Shown piece after piece: positions 51,521 to 62,280 of a stretch of 64,000 nt of DNA. The stretch lies in the NCBI RefSeq assembly GCF_000227135.1, contig NC_018256.1, positions 960,078 to 1,024,077 of the forward strand, given 5' to 3'. The notes below the pieces were generated by a model. It saw only the letters and a list, made by a program, of their open reading frames with translations, was not told the DNA's origin and did not search any database. Each line of letters starts with the position of its first letter. The stretch's first letter is position 1. This DNA is from Leishmania donovani. Lineage: Eukaryota > Euglenozoa > Kinetoplastea > Trypanosomatida > Trypanosomatidae. The translations under genes were made by a program, and so were the position numbers.

Positions 51521-52609
51521 GGATGAGACAAGCGTGGCCGCTGGGAGAGGGGGGAGGGCAGGTGGGCAAACACGCACGCACCGGTGCCGTGCACGTACGG
51601 CCGTGAAGGGCGCACGAACATGGTTGCCCGTGTGCACGCGAAAGAAGGAGAGGGAGCGAGAGAAGGCAGGTGGAGCCACCGTCGGTTGGAAAACAACAAA
51701 TGATGCGGTTCGAAGAATCAAATGAATCCAAGACAAACGGGCATGCGCACACTGGCCTCATCTGTCTTGTCCTCGCTGATTATTTTCGTCGCCATCGTTC
51801 CCTTTTCCTCTCGTACGGCACTCACGTGAGTTCTCGCCGCTGCGATACGCAGCGACCCGGGGGAGGGCCGCTCTTTTCAACTGCACGGAGGGGGGACAAA
51901 GAGGGGGGAGAGGCCAAGGTGAGATGCAATGAAGTGGGGGCAAAACAGACAAGCGGCAAGGAATGGCGGTGGGAAGCCGGCCTCTTTCCTAATCGCGCCA
52001 ACACAGCTGAATGAGCCGCTTCGCAGTACGAAGAAGGATGACCTGTTTCAGCGCGCCGGCATGTCTCCTCCTTAGCTCTCGCTTGCTCCCTCCTCTTTGC
52101 TTTCTTGCATTTCTAGCATTCAAGTCCTGCAGGCGGTATTTCATTTCGTTTCTTGAGGTCTGGTTGCACGTTCTTTGAGGTGCGTCTTCGCTGGGCAGTT
52201 TCGCAGCTCTCGCACTCTCGGAAAAGAGGTGTAGAAGAGGCGGTAGTGAAGGTTCAGATAAGAGCACGAGTACGCGAAGAGGCGCGCCTTTCCAGCATGA
52301 TAGTGATGCCGCACTAACCATAATACGGCAAACAACCACGAATCATGATATATGTAAAAAAAAAAACGGGAGAGAGATAGCGAGCGAGAGCACACCTCAG
52401 CTGAAAAAGCGCAAAAAAAATGCGCGGACGCCCACGGCATGCCACGTGTGTAGCCGTTGTCACAAGTTGATATAAGGGGTAGATACTGATACGCAGTAAA
52501 AAGCATAAAACAACAACGAAATAACAAAAACAAAGGTCGGACTCTAATCATCCACGTGAGCGGCAGCGAAACACACAAAAATGCGCGCATGCAATAACGG
52601 TCCTGTTCC
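51521..52609. other. Spacer 5' of the GPD-like gene
   Basis: Low-complexity spacer with A-runs at 52356-52367 and 52413-52420. No gene was seen. Confidence 0.6.
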
Positions 52610-53178
52610 GCTAACGTGACCACCCTTTCGGCCGTGTGAGATGAGCTGCACGCCAACCCACTGGCACTGCCGCAGGCCACATCCGCGTGGTGCAAAGCAG
52701 CGCTAGACACACGCGCGTTACAGCCACGCGCCGACTCAGTCGGCTGAGCGCGGCCCCTGCCTCGAACCCTGCCCATCCACCCGCACCGCAGGTCGCCTCA
52801 CAGCCGCGCCACCCATTGTGCTGGTCGCCATCTGGGGCATCCGCCTCCGGGTGGCACTCAAGCTCCAAACACCAGAGGGTGTGAACCCCGGGGATGGGAT
52901 ACGTACGAGTCGCGCTGGCACTTCGCCCATCACACGGATAGCACAAGAGTATTCGCTGTGGCAAGTCTCTCTGCCGCCACGTCGACCAGGACCTGACCGC
53001 CGACATCCGTAGCGGCAAACCACTCTGGCCTCCCCCTCACGTCGTAGGCACTTGGCCCTGTCACCACCAGAGGTGGCTCGGCATTGGCAGGGGATAGGGA
53101 GAGGCTGCTTGGCTTCCCCACGCAGAGTGGGGGGAGGGGGTGTACTGGACCCTGCGGTACCGCGCACACAGGGGTGTG
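52610..53178 (-). mobile_element. SIDER2-like retroposon, group B, copy 2
   Basis: On the minus strand it starts near 53178 with the first signature (GGTACCGCAGGGTCCAGT, GGGGAAGCCAAGC) and carries a well-formed second block (GAGCCACCTCTGGTGGTGAC) near 53075. It ends near 52610 and is closely related to copy 1 at 45680, especially in the 3' third. It is sense-oriented, about 450 bases downstream of the aminopeptidase stop codon, hence in its 3' UTR. Confidence 0.83.
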
Positions 53179-53626
53179 TTCCTCCGCCATGGGGATTGAA
53201 CGAGGGCAAGTACGGAAACAAAAATAAAGCGAGAAATGCTTCGATCATCAGAGCGCTGTGTGAGGAGCTAAAATGGTGCGAGGAGACAGGGGGGAAGAAC
53301 ACATGCGAGCGCGGTGGAGAAGTGCACGCGAGAGGGCGAGCACACAAAGAGAGGGCGACGTGGAGAATTCCGTGTCACAGTGCGGCTACACGACTGCCCC
53401 GGCGTGTGTGCGGACGTGTTCACGCAAGTGGGAAAAATCAACTAGGGACACCCTCATTTGCGAGGAGGCAGCTCAAACGCGCTGGCACGCACGTACGTCC
53501 GCTTACTACTCCTCCAGCTCACGGCCCGCCCCTCCCCTTTTGCTCCCTCCTCTCCCTCATCATTCTCTCGCTCTGTTCAGTTACATCCTCGACTCTCCCC
53601 TCCCTGGGGCTCGTGAGCGCATGGAG
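53179..53626. other. 3' UTR segment of the aminopeptidase gene
   Basis: Sequence between the aminopeptidase stop codon and the SIDER element. No ORF or RNA feature was seen. Confidence 0.6.
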
Positions 53627-56233
53627 TCAGTGACGGCAGAATACGTGAGGCAGGGAAGCCTTCCACTTTTTGTTCAGCCACGAACGAATGCGCAGCTCCT
53701 CAGCGGCGCGGCCGATGGCGAGGCGGGCATTAGGAAGTGGATGCGTCTCGAAGAAAGCCTCGAACTCGTCCGCCGCAGCATCGCCAGAGAGCGCCTCACC
53801 CAGGAAGCCCACAATAGCCTGGATACGGAACTGGCCGCCACCCCACTGCGCGTTCACTGCGTCGAAGTTGTTCTGAAAGGCCTGCCACACCTCCGCGCCC
53901 GAGATCGCTGGATTCGACGCGAGGCTCCAGAAGACTTGCCCGCCGTATTGGCTGCGGACGCCGTCGTTCTCGATGCATTTTTTCATGATGTCCAGCGCAA
54001 AGTCAACTGAGGCGCCGCTCGTCATGGCCAGGACCAGCGAACGGCACAGCTCCTCGTTGCCGTCCACCTCCTGCAGTTTCGCGTACAGCTGCGCGTTGCG
54101 CGCTGGAAGGTCGGCGGGGTCGGCCATGCGAACCCAGGCACGTAGGCAGGAGCTGAGCGTGCCAGCGTTGAAACCTGCCCCGGAGAGGAAGTCCTGTGCC
54201 TGCTGCAGAGCCCACTGGATCACCGGGTGCGCAGAGACCTCCGCCGGCTCCCAGCTGTTCAGCAGAGTGGAGATACTGGCGTCGAGGTAAAAGTTGCGGC
54301 GCAGCGACGCGCTGTCGTCCTGCGGGCTGACTCCTATAAAGGACTCGGCGACAGGGATGAGGAAACCATGCAGCTCCTTGGTCAGGCTCTTTGTCAGAGA
54401 AGCATCGTCGAAAGAGCGGAGGAAGGTACCCATGGTCTGCATGTACTCTCGCAGCACATAGATATCCTTCTCGAACGCCGAAACGGCCTTCGCGATCCTC
54501 GCCAGCCGCGGAATGTCATCGTAGCCCATCCGAATCGCAGCCAGCGTGTCGGAAAAGAGGGAGCGGCGATCGGCAGGGGAAAGCTGGCTGTAGTTGGCGA
54601 GCCATGCATCGAAGATAGCGTTGTCGTACCGGCAGCGGTAGAAGCCGGTACGGCGCGGGTTGGCGTTGGCAAAGGCCCCCTTCGCAATGCCGGCCGGCAG
54701 GGTCACCTCCATGGAGTTGTCGCAGCGCAGCATCGGTGTCGCACGCCCAGCGGCAGGGTCGATGCCCTCCACGACAAGCGGCACGCACCACGTCCGCATA
54801 CTCTTCGCCGACGCCGTGGCGAAGCGGCATGGTTCTTGCGTCACCACGATGGTGTTCTCGTCCTGTCTGGCCACGTGGATCATTGGGTAGCCCATCTGCG
54901 TGGTGAAGCTGGTGAGGGCCTCGGTGATGGGCAGCTTCGACGACTCCTCGAGCGCCTCCCAGAGTTGCACCGTTTTGGTGTCCCCGAACTGGTGCTTTCC
55001 GATGTAGTGTGCGACGGCAGATTCCCACTTATCGCCAAGGAACGCCTGCAACATGAAAACCAGGCCCATGCCCTTGTTGTAGCTGATGCTGTCGAAGATC
55101 TGGGTAATATCTCCAGGATCGTGGATGGGCACCTCAACTGGGTGACTGTGCTCGTATATGTCGTCGTTCAGCGCCGACACCACCTGCAGCGCCGCAGCGT
55201 CCAGAGCGTTCCACTGTGGCGCGTACGCGTGCGTCGCGTGGTAGCCGCACCACGACGCAAAGCCCTCCTTGAGCCACAGACCCTCCCACCAGTTGATGGC
55301 AACAAGGTTACCAAACCAGTTGTGCGAGACTTCGTGGCATACCAGGTTCGACGTGCCGCGCTTCGCCTCCACGCTCGACTGCTGCGGGTCCACCAGTATC
55401 GCCTCAGCGCACGTGATGCAGCCCCAGTTCTCCATCCCACCGATCGGGAAGTCGGGAATGGCAACGACGTCCAGCTTTGGTAGCGGGTACTTGCACTGGA
55501 AGAACTTCTCAAAGAACTCAAGAGCAAACACGGTGGTGCTGAGGGCAAACTGCGCCCGTCCCACCTTGCCCAGCGTCGCGTACACGCTGACCGGGATGCC
55601 GTTGACGACGGTGCTGATGTGCTCCAGCTCACCGACGACACAGGCTGTCAGGTACGGCGGGCACCTGGGCACTGTTTGGAAGGTGTGCACCACGGTGTCC
55701 CCTTTCACAGTCTTCGACGCCAGAGGGCCGTTAGAAAGGACGACGTAGTGCTCCTCCGACTTTGGCAGCGTCACGGTCAGCGTGAAATCCGCGCGCTGCG
55801 CCGGCTCGTCGTGGCAAATATAGAAGAGTCGCGCTGACACGGGCTCGAAGTGCGTGGAGGCCATGCGGTGCTGCTTTCCGTTATGCTTGAAGTTCACCTG
55901 GTAGAAGCCGCGCAGCTCCTTTTGGATTACATGCGTGAACTCAAACTGCAACGTCGGATCTGCCAACGCCATTGTCTCCGCGTCCAGCTTCAGCACAAGC
56001 GTGTGCGCCGTGTTGTCGCGCCGTACCAGAGTGGCGCCTTTCACTGACGTCACCTCGATCGACGGGGCTGCATGCAGCTGGATCGTGTCGCAGTCAGGGA
56101 AGGCAGGACAGCGCTGCAGGTGCACCGTTTCCACCGCTGCGTAGCTCCACGTGGAAAGATCCACCGCAACGCGCAGGTCATACCCGGAGGGCACATACGG
56201 GTTCTCCAGTTTGACGCTCTTTGTCATCGACAT
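53627..56233 (-). CDS. M1 aminopeptidase, puromycin-sensitive type
   Basis: The protein is 868 residues from the ATG at 56233 (a second Met lies two codons on). This zinc metallopeptidase removes N-terminal residues from peptides, mainly in the cytosol, downstream of the proteasome. The substrate-binding exopeptidase motif is GGMENWG (about 265-271). The zinc site is HEVSH (300-304), with the third ligand Glu323 in 'WWEGLWLKEGFASW'. The catalytic Tyr is in 'SYNKGMGLVFMLQ'. The N-terminal beta domain and the C-terminal ERAP1-like helical domain are complete, matching the usual 860-880 residues of cytosolic PSA. No signal peptide is credible from this start. The upstream TTG-initiated hydrophobic extension belongs to the leader. 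A SIDER element in the 3' UTR suggests post-transcriptional control. Confidence 0.96.
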   Translation of the reverse strand: MSMTKSVKLENPYVPSGYDLRVAVDLSTWSYAAVETVHLQRCPAFPDCDTIQLHAAPSIEVTSVKGATLVRRDNTAHTLVLKLDAETMALADPTLQFEFTHVIQKELRGFYQVNFKHNGKQHRMASTHFEPVSARLFYICHDEPAQRADFTLTVTLPKSEEHYVVLSNGPLASKTVKGDTVVHTFQTVPRCPPYLTACVVGELEHISTVVNGIPVSVYATLGKVGRAQFALSTTVFALEFFEKFFQCKYPLPKLDVVAIPDFPIGGMENWGCITCAEAILVDPQQSSVEAKRGTSNLVCHEVSHNWFGNLVAINWWEGLWLKEGFASWCGYHATHAYAPQWNALDAAALQVVSALNDDIYEHSHPVEVPIHDPGDITQIFDSISYNKGMGLVFMLQAFLGDKWESAVAHYIGKHQFGDTKTVQLWEALEESSKLPITEALTSFTTQMGYPMIHVARQDENTIVVTQEPCRFATASAKSMRTWCVPLVVEGIDPAAGRATPMLRCDNSMEVTLPAGIAKGAFANANPRRTGFYRCRYDNAIFDAWLANYSQLSPADRRSLFSDTLAAIRMGYDDIPRLARIAKAVSAFEKDIYVLREYMQTMGTFLRSFDDASLTKSLTKELHGFLIPVAESFIGVSPQDDSASLRRNFYLDASISTLLNSWEPAEVSAHPVIQWALQQAQDFLSGAGFNAGTLSSCLRAWVRMADPADLPARNAQLYAKLQEVDGNEELCRSLVLAMTSGASVDFALDIMKKCIENDGVRSQYGGQVFWSLASNPAISGAEVWQAFQNNFDAVNAQWGGGQFRIQAIVGFLGEALSGDAAADEFEAFFETHPLPNARLAIGRAAEELRIRSWLNKKWKASLPHVFCRH

Positions 56234-56267
56234 GGCTGCCAGCGGAGAAGAGGAGCCGGGGAAGAGA

Positions 56268-56300
56268 CTGGGGGTGGGGTGGTCGAGGTGAGAGATGCGA
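56268..56300 (-). promoter_or_regulatory. Predicted trans-splice acceptor for the aminopeptidase gene
   Basis: A C/T/A-rich tract (56270-56295, sense strand) ends in CCCCCAG (AG at 56269-56268), 35 bases upstream of the ATG. Confidence 0.45.
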
Positions 56301-56721
56301 AACAGAAAATAGGAAAGGCAGCAGACGCACACGAAGCCAGCAGAGCGGGCGGCAAGAAACAGACCCACACACACACACAAATGTAAGCTAACAAACCAGC
56401 GAAAGACAGACGTGCTTCCCTCTCCCTCCGTGCCAAGAACGGCGTAAGGGGGTTGCTAACGGGAGATATGCGATATAATCTGAACAACAACGGTCATATG
56501 TGCACGTTTTTTTTTCATTCGCACGCATGCGCGAGTGCAGAGGATGGAAGCAGAAGCAGCGGAAGAAAAGTACCAAAGGGGATCAGGAAGCAGACACAGA
56601 TGCAGACAGCACATGATGCAAAGCAGAGCACCAACGGAGGAAGATGTGCAGCGCTGTAGAGAGCGGCTTGATGAGAGAGATTTTAGTCTCCCACATATCA
56701 ATCTACAACGCGCAAGCCGGT
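56301..56721. other. Spacer 5' of the aminopeptidase gene
   Basis: Short spacer with a CA repeat (56366-56379) and an A/T run near 56507. Nothing else was seen. Confidence 0.6.
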
Positions 56722-56981
56722 GAAGATACGCATAAGACTGCAGCTCACCTACGTGTGCTGTGCTACAGCGAAACCCTGGCCAGCCAGGGCGAACCGCCCT
56801 GCCGACGGATCGGGCCATGCGCCTTGCGGGCTCTTCTCGTCCTTACTCGTCCTTCCTCGTCCCTTCTTCGCACACGTGCTGCGCCATCGACGCCACACGG
56901 AGACTCGCGTGGGCTGCATGCCTTGATCCACGCGGTCCGTGCCCGGGCTCCTGCTCGAGGGCGCGAGCGGTGGCGCCCGTC

Positions 56982-57234
56982 NNNNNNNNNNNNNNNNNNN
57001 NNNNNNNNNNNNNNNNNNNNNNNNNNNNNNNNNNNNNNNNNNNNNNNNNNNNNNNNNNNNNNNNNNNNNNNNNNNNNNNNNNNNNNNNNNNNNNNNNNNN
57101 NNNNNNNNNNNNNNNNNNNNNNNNNNNNNNNNNNNNNNNNNNNNNNNNNNNNNNNNNNNNNNNNNNNNNNNNNNNNNNNNNNNNNNNNNNNNNNNNNNNN
57201 NNNNNNNNNNNNNNNNNNNNNNNNNNNNNNNNNN
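56982..57234. other. Assembly gap (253 N)
   Basis: A run of 253 N inside the long group C remnant. The flanks do not overlap visibly. Confidence 0.95.
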
Positions 57235-57960
57235 TCATCGGCCGGCCCGGTCGGATGGAGGAGGTGCCGCCTGCTTGCGCACGCGTGCGCCTCGGCGTCG
57301 ATCGGTATGGATCTCTTCGCGCCGCTTTCGCCCATCACTCCTGCTCGGCTGACCTCTGCATGCCGTGACTGGATGTGGCGCAGCACGCCAGCTGTGGCTG
57401 GCAGCGCATGCTGCAGCGTGCTCGCACTTTCCGACCTTGGGATTTGCTTCAGCACGACGTTGCTGTCCGGGGAGGGGGTTCGCTGCACTCGCGCTCCCTT
57501 TCCGTCGATGCCACAGGGAGGAGGCGTGGCTGGTTGGCCTGCCCGCACGCACCGCGACAGGCCGGACGCTGCCGTGAGTGTGAGGCAGCAGGGGGCACTC
57601 CACCTTCTCCCGAGGCCGCGCGCCTTCCAAAGGCGGGGGCGGAGGCTCTGGCGGGCGCGCAAGCACCACAACGCTAGCGCGCTAGTAGGCCGCACGCCCT
57701 CAGCACTCCATGCTGTCGCCGCCACCCAGCCGCCGCTGCAGGAATCCGAAGTACGGTCAAGGCACCCGTGCGCAGCTGGGCGAGCATCGCCTCCTATCGT
57801 CGCGTGAGCGCGGCTTTGGGCGATGTCGGGCTGGCGTCGAAGACCGGCATCCGGGTCCTTAATCAATATCGTTGGAGTCGACTCATTTGCACATGTCTGC
57901 TTGGCACGCATATCCGCTATATCCCTGCGCCTCATTAGTCGCAGAGAAGCGGAAGTCACC

Positions 57961-58059
57961 NNNNNNNNNNNNNNNNNNNNNNNNNNNNNNNNNNNNNNNN
58001 NNNNNNNNNNNNNNNNNNNNNNNNNNNNNNNNNNNNNNNNNNNNNNNNNNNNNNNNNNN
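57961..58059. other. Assembly gap (99 N) with duplicated flanks
   Basis: The 300 bases before the gap (57661-57960) equal the 300 after it (58060-58359), each ending exactly at the gap. This is the same pattern as at 401-499. Confidence 0.95.
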
Positions 58060-58592
58060 AAGCACCACAACGCTAGCGCGCTAGTAGGCCGCACGCCCTC
58101 AGCACTCCATGCTGTCGCCGCCACCCAGCCGCCGCTGCAGGAATCCGAAGTACGGTCAAGGCACCCGTGCGCAGCTGGGCGAGCATCGCCTCCTATCGTC
58201 GCGTGAGCGCGGCTTTGGGCGATGTCGGGCTGGCGTCGAAGACCGGCATCCGGGTCCTTAATCAATATCGTTGGAGTCGACTCATTTGCACATGTCTGCT
58301 TGGCACGCATATCCGCTATATCCCTGCGCCTCATTAGTCGCAGAGAAGCGGAAGTCACCGGCGCCCGTGGCGGGCGAGTAGCGCGCGTATGGGTTTTTTT
58401 TTGAATCACTGACAGAATTCTCATTGATCTGGTCCAAGCATGATCACGGCCGCCAGTCTCTTCAGCACAGCACCAGCCCAGACCTGTTCGCCGGCACCAA
58501 GAGTCCACAACGAATAACTGGAATCAGGCTGCAGGCCCTTAGCTTCCGCGCAGAGTTAGGTACTGCACTCTGATACTACGCCGAGGTGTCCC

Positions 58593-59099
58593 CCGTCAGC
58601 AGGCGTGCGATACGGTGGGCATACGATACAATAGGAAGCGGTTGTGGAGTGGAGCCAGCAGATCTGAAAGATTTACTTGCGTGGGCATGAGCGTGAGGTG
58701 CGAGGTGGGGTGGAGGGGGTGGGGCACGGAGGCAGTCCTTCAATGGTCGGTGACAGAGAGAGGGAGGGGGATCGCAGAGCCCAAGGGCAAGGGGGGAGGG
58801 TTCCTCACTCATTCGTTTAAAGCCGGGAGACAAGCCGAGAGAGCGGAGCAGTGAGGCCAAGAGCACGGAAAGCGTGGGGAGGGGCAGGAGGGGGTGAGAC
58901 GGTGGCGAGCATTTCTCCAATCCCTCGCTATAGGTGTGCCTGATGTTTACCGTTGGGGAGGCAATCAAACGACGGAAAGCGAAAAGGGAAAAGACAAGGA
59001 GCAGAAGTGTGCGCCGTGTCCTCATGTCAGCAAAGCAAAAAAGGAAGAAGATGGCTGAGTAACTTTTTTATGGGATGGCGAATGCCGAGAGCCGTCCCA
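58593..59099. other. 3' UTR of the PPP1R21-like gene
   Basis: About 500 bases, partly G/A-rich on the plus strand, with no ORF of note. Confidence 0.6.
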
Positions 59100-61223
59100 C
59101 TACTGCGGTGACTGTGCGGCCGGTGCACCAGCCATTTCGACCAGCTGCGTCGACAGTAGGCTGATTTGGCTCTGTAGGGCTTGGCGCGTGTGCTTCGCCT
59201 CCGCGCGTTCTGCTATGATGAGTTGCTGCAGATGCGCGACGGCCTCCAGTGCTGTCTGCAGAGCATCTTCTTTTTCGGCCATTTCCACGTACAAGTAGTT
59301 CATTTGGGTGTAATAGCTAGCTGCTGCACGATCGGCAGCCGATAGCGCCACAAGAAGCTCTTCGTATTTGTCAGCGTAGGCGGCGTCGTGCACGCCCTCC
59401 GCCGTTAGTGTTGGCGACGTGGCGATAGCAGTTCTGGGACGAAACGCCCACGACGACGCTTCACTCGATGATGCGTGGGCAGGCGTTCGAGAAGCAAAGG
59501 CATCAGGCGCCAGCGCGGCGATGGCCGCATCCGCATCGGCTGGCACCAATCGCGATGAGCCGTTCATCTCCTCCGAAGCTGCCGCTATAGCCTCCAGGCA
59601 CTTGCAAAGGTAGTTCAGAGCGTCGCGGATCTCGCTCTTGTTGCAGGCCTCCGCCACATCAACTAAGCTGCTGTTGAACGCCCGAATCGACGCGCGCAAA
59701 GAACGTACCGACGTGCAGCCCTCCCACCAGAACTGCTGCAGCGCCAGCAGCGAGGAAAGATCCATAGGCGGCTGCGTGGCCTCCAACAAGGGGGTGAAGT
59801 TGAGCGTTTCCTTTGTGGTGGGCGGTTCTGGTGGTCCGCCTCCTAGGTTTCCATTATTGTAGCAGCGGTAGTACGCGGTGGGTGAGCGCTGGATGAGCAT
59901 GCGCATCGCCGTAAGCGACCCTTCAATGGACGCCAGAGTGGCATAGCCGTGTCTTGTGACTTCCTCGACGAATTCGCCGCGCTTGGACGTCGTCTTTCGT
60001 GGCGCAGCAGCGCCATCGCCGGTGCCGGCGCTGACGTGTGCGGTGTACATAGTGTAGGAGTGCCCATGCGGCAGGATTGCGACACAGCTCTCTACGAAGA
60101 GCGGGAGCTGTGTTCGAAGAAGACCGACCCACTCCAGCACGAGCTGCACAATATTGCCCTGAGCCTCAACAAAGGCATCAACCGAGGCAGGGGCGGAGCA
60201 GCCTTCCTCATCGGCGTGCTGCAGCGCTGACAGCTGACTGTCCAGCTGCTCAAGGAGATACATGAGACTGTCTTTCTTCGCCGTGTGCGCCTCCAGAAAT
60301 ACGGAGAGCCGATCACGCAGGCACTCCAAGTCCCCCACGGTTGCCCGCTCCCGCGACGGCAGCTGTTCCTGCAGCACCACTGCAAGCACCGAGACGCCGC
60401 GCAGAAGCGTCTTGACGGTACCGGCGGCACTCCGCAGGGCGAGGGCAGCACTCTCGCGCACCACTGCCGGCAGAGAGTCCGAAAAGGCGGCCGCCGCCGA
60501 ATTCGACGACGGCCCTTTGGCAGGCCACCGCACCTCTACCGTGGTACCTGCGAGGAACGATTCCCGTTCCTGCTGCGGTCGGAGCAGCGTGGCCACAAAG
60601 AAGTGTCGGCAGAAGTCGCCCAAAGCCCGCTCAGTGAGGTAGTCGGCGCGAAGACGGTCGCCGGTGGCGGTGTTTACCTCAAGGGAACGGCGCAGCTCCT
60701 GCGTTTCGCGTTGCAGACGTGCAACATCGCTCTTCAGCTTCTCCGCATCCTTCGCGCTGGAGTGTTGCGCGTCTTCGAGTTTCGTCTTGAAGGTGTATAT
60801 CTGCCGGTGCAACTGCTCATTCTCGCTGATGAGTCGCTCTACATCCGCCGGGGACAAAGACAGCTGGTCACTAGCTGAACCGCGTTCACCGCGAGCGCCA
60901 CTACGGTTGGTGCTGTCACTGTTGCCCATGATTGAGGACAAGCCCTTCAACATGTTCTGGCCGAACGCTGACCCACTGCTGCGCTCCTGTTCTAGCTGCG
61001 CTTCAAGAGACTTCACTTTGCGCTGTAGGGCGGCGTTCACCCGCTGCGCCTCTGCCAGCTGCTGGGTCGCGCTGCTCAGCTCTCCCTGCAGCTGGGTTTG
61101 ACGGGCCTCAACCTCTTTCTTCTGCTTCGTGACCGTGACAACCGCCTTCTTGAGCAACGAGATCTTCTTCTCGAAGTCACCGTCGGACGCCATCAAGGCA
61201 GCCAACTCTTCCTTGCTCGACAT
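59100..61223 (-). CDS. Coiled-coil protein resembling PPP1R21
   Basis: The protein is 707 residues from the ATG at 61223; the frame runs back only to a TTG. An N-terminal coiled coil (about 10-90) contains 'LLKKAVVTVTKQKKEVEA'. A second lies at about 120-190, a mostly helical globular middle with long hydrophobic helices at about 200-560, and a C-terminal coiled coil at about 625-700. The layout, the LKKAVV segment, and a C-terminal block pairing S-Y-Y-x-x-x-N/C with 'ALQSQISLLSTQLVEM' recall human PPP1R21 (KLRAQ protein), part of the FERRY complex on early endosomes. I base this on remembered sequence, not a search. If right, it acts in endosomal traffic. Otherwise it is a generic coiled-coil scaffold. 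Confidence 0.75.
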   Translation of the reverse strand: MSSKEELAALMASDGDFEKKISLLKKAVVTVTKQKKEVEARQTQLQGELSSATQQLAEAQRVNAALQRKVKSLEAQLEQERSSGSAFGQNMLKGLSSIMGNSDSTNRSGARGERGSASDQLSLSPADVERLISENEQLHRQIYTFKTKLEDAQHSSAKDAEKLKSDVARLQRETQELRRSLEVNTATGDRLRADYLTERALGDFCRHFFVATLLRPQQERESFLAGTTVEVRWPAKGPSSNSAAAAFSDSLPAVVRESAALALRSAAGTVKTLLRGVSVLAVVLQEQLPSRERATVGDLECLRDRLSVFLEAHTAKKDSLMYLLEQLDSQLSALQHADEEGCSAPASVDAFVEAQGNIVQLVLEWVGLLRTQLPLFVESCVAILPHGHSYTMYTAHVSAGTGDGAAAPRKTTSKRGEFVEEVTRHGYATLASIEGSLTAMRMLIQRSPTAYYRCYNNGNLGGGPPEPPTTKETLNFTPLLEATQPPMDLSSLLALQQFWWEGCTSVRSLRASIRAFNSSLVDVAEACNKSEIRDALNYLCKCLEAIAAASEEMNGSSRLVPADADAAIAALAPDAFASRTPAHASSSEASSWAFRPRTAIATSPTLTAEGVHDAAYADKYEELLVALSAADRAAASYYTQMNYLYVEMAEKEDALQTALEAVAHLQQLIIAERAEAKHTRQALQSQISLLSTQLVEMAGAPAAQSPQ

Positions 61224-62280
61224 CGCTGACCACCAGGCCTCGTGTGTTCGTGTGGGGTAAGGATGCACACGGCGCAAGAAGCATGTCCTTCACACACAGT
61301 TCCGCGACCCCAGATAGAAGGAGAACCACGAGGAGCGGGTAGAGAATAGGGAAGGCTGTAACGTGCAGGTTGATAAAGGCGAAGTGTCACGAAAGCCGCG
61401 GTAGTGGCAATACGATGCCCGAGGCGAAAGGAGCAACACGCACGCCTAGGCTGGCGCGATCAGGAGGGGAAGGGGGTTGACGCAAGGGCTAAGCCGCAGG
61501 ATTCTCGACGCTTTCAGTGATGACGACTCGGCAGACAGAAAACGCAAGCAGCAAAACGAGCACGCACACACACACACACACGCACGCAGCCGCCAAGTGC
61601 GTGCAGGGAAACGAGACAACAGAGAGAGACCAAAAGGCAAGCTGCCCAGTGGCTAACCGATGCGCACGCCAGGGCGATCAAGAGAGGGAGAGAGAGACAA
61701 GAGAATGGGGAAACATAGAAGTACGACAGAAAGCGGAGAGAAAAGGTGGAGAGGGAGGGAGGGACGCTGATGCGAACCTCATTTTCTTCACCTCGCTTTG
61801 GCTGTCGAGCCACAACACTTGTTGCAAGCGCGACTGCGCTGCATGGGTTGCATGACAACAACGATCGCTTTTCTCGTGACGAGCCGGCAGTTGCCCAGGA
61901 GCCGCGCAGGAGCACCAGGGTGGAAGCATGCGACAAGTGCGCAAAATCTTGTTCAGCTTTCGTCTCGTTTTTTTTAGTGTACGTCGGTGGGACTTCTATG
62001 TCGGTGTATGTGCGCTGACGCGTGTCGCGCTTGGGTGTGTAAGTGCTGATACGAATGCGAGAAGGGCTGGCCAGGAGCACGGCAGGAAGAACAGTACTGC
62101 GTCTCCGCCGACCCCGCATCGCCTTTTTTGTTGCCTGATACCATCAGGCACGGTGAGGATCTTCGGGCCCTTGATAACCCGCTGGGGTACCGCACACACG
62201 CACCTCCTTCTCCCCTCCCTCTGCCCCCTCCCACATACATACACGCAGAGGAAGAGTAAGCTGGTCCTTTTTTGTGCATG
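61224..62280. other. Spacer between the PPP1R21-like and SLD5 genes
   Basis: Mixed spacer with a CA repeat (61564-61582) and G/A-rich stretches (61680-61770). No clear splice tract close to 61223 and no gene was seen. Confidence 0.6.

Larger units (their letters stand above)
56722..58592 (-). mobile_element. Long group C retroposon remnant (DIRE-like) with gaps
   Basis: Both ends match the group C SIDER-like repeats: the 5' end near 58592 (GCGGAAGCTAAGG) and the 3' end near 56722. Between them lies about 1.2 kb not found in the short copies. Part of it reads as a long open minus frame; at about 57410-57350 this contains 'ATAGVLRHIQSRHAEV', like the G-x-x-x-H-x4-H end of a retroposon C2H2 finger, with its cysteine pair no longer evident. 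This fits a degenerate ingi/L1Tc-related element (DIRE), of which SIDERs are truncated forms. 57661-57960 is repeated exactly as 58060-58359 across a gap. It lies downstream of the PPP1R21-like gene, in the sense direction. Confidence 0.65.

Noticed and set aside
54227..55483. 418-codon plus-strand frame
   Set aside because: Lies entirely antisense to the aminopeptidase, whose motifs are unambiguous.
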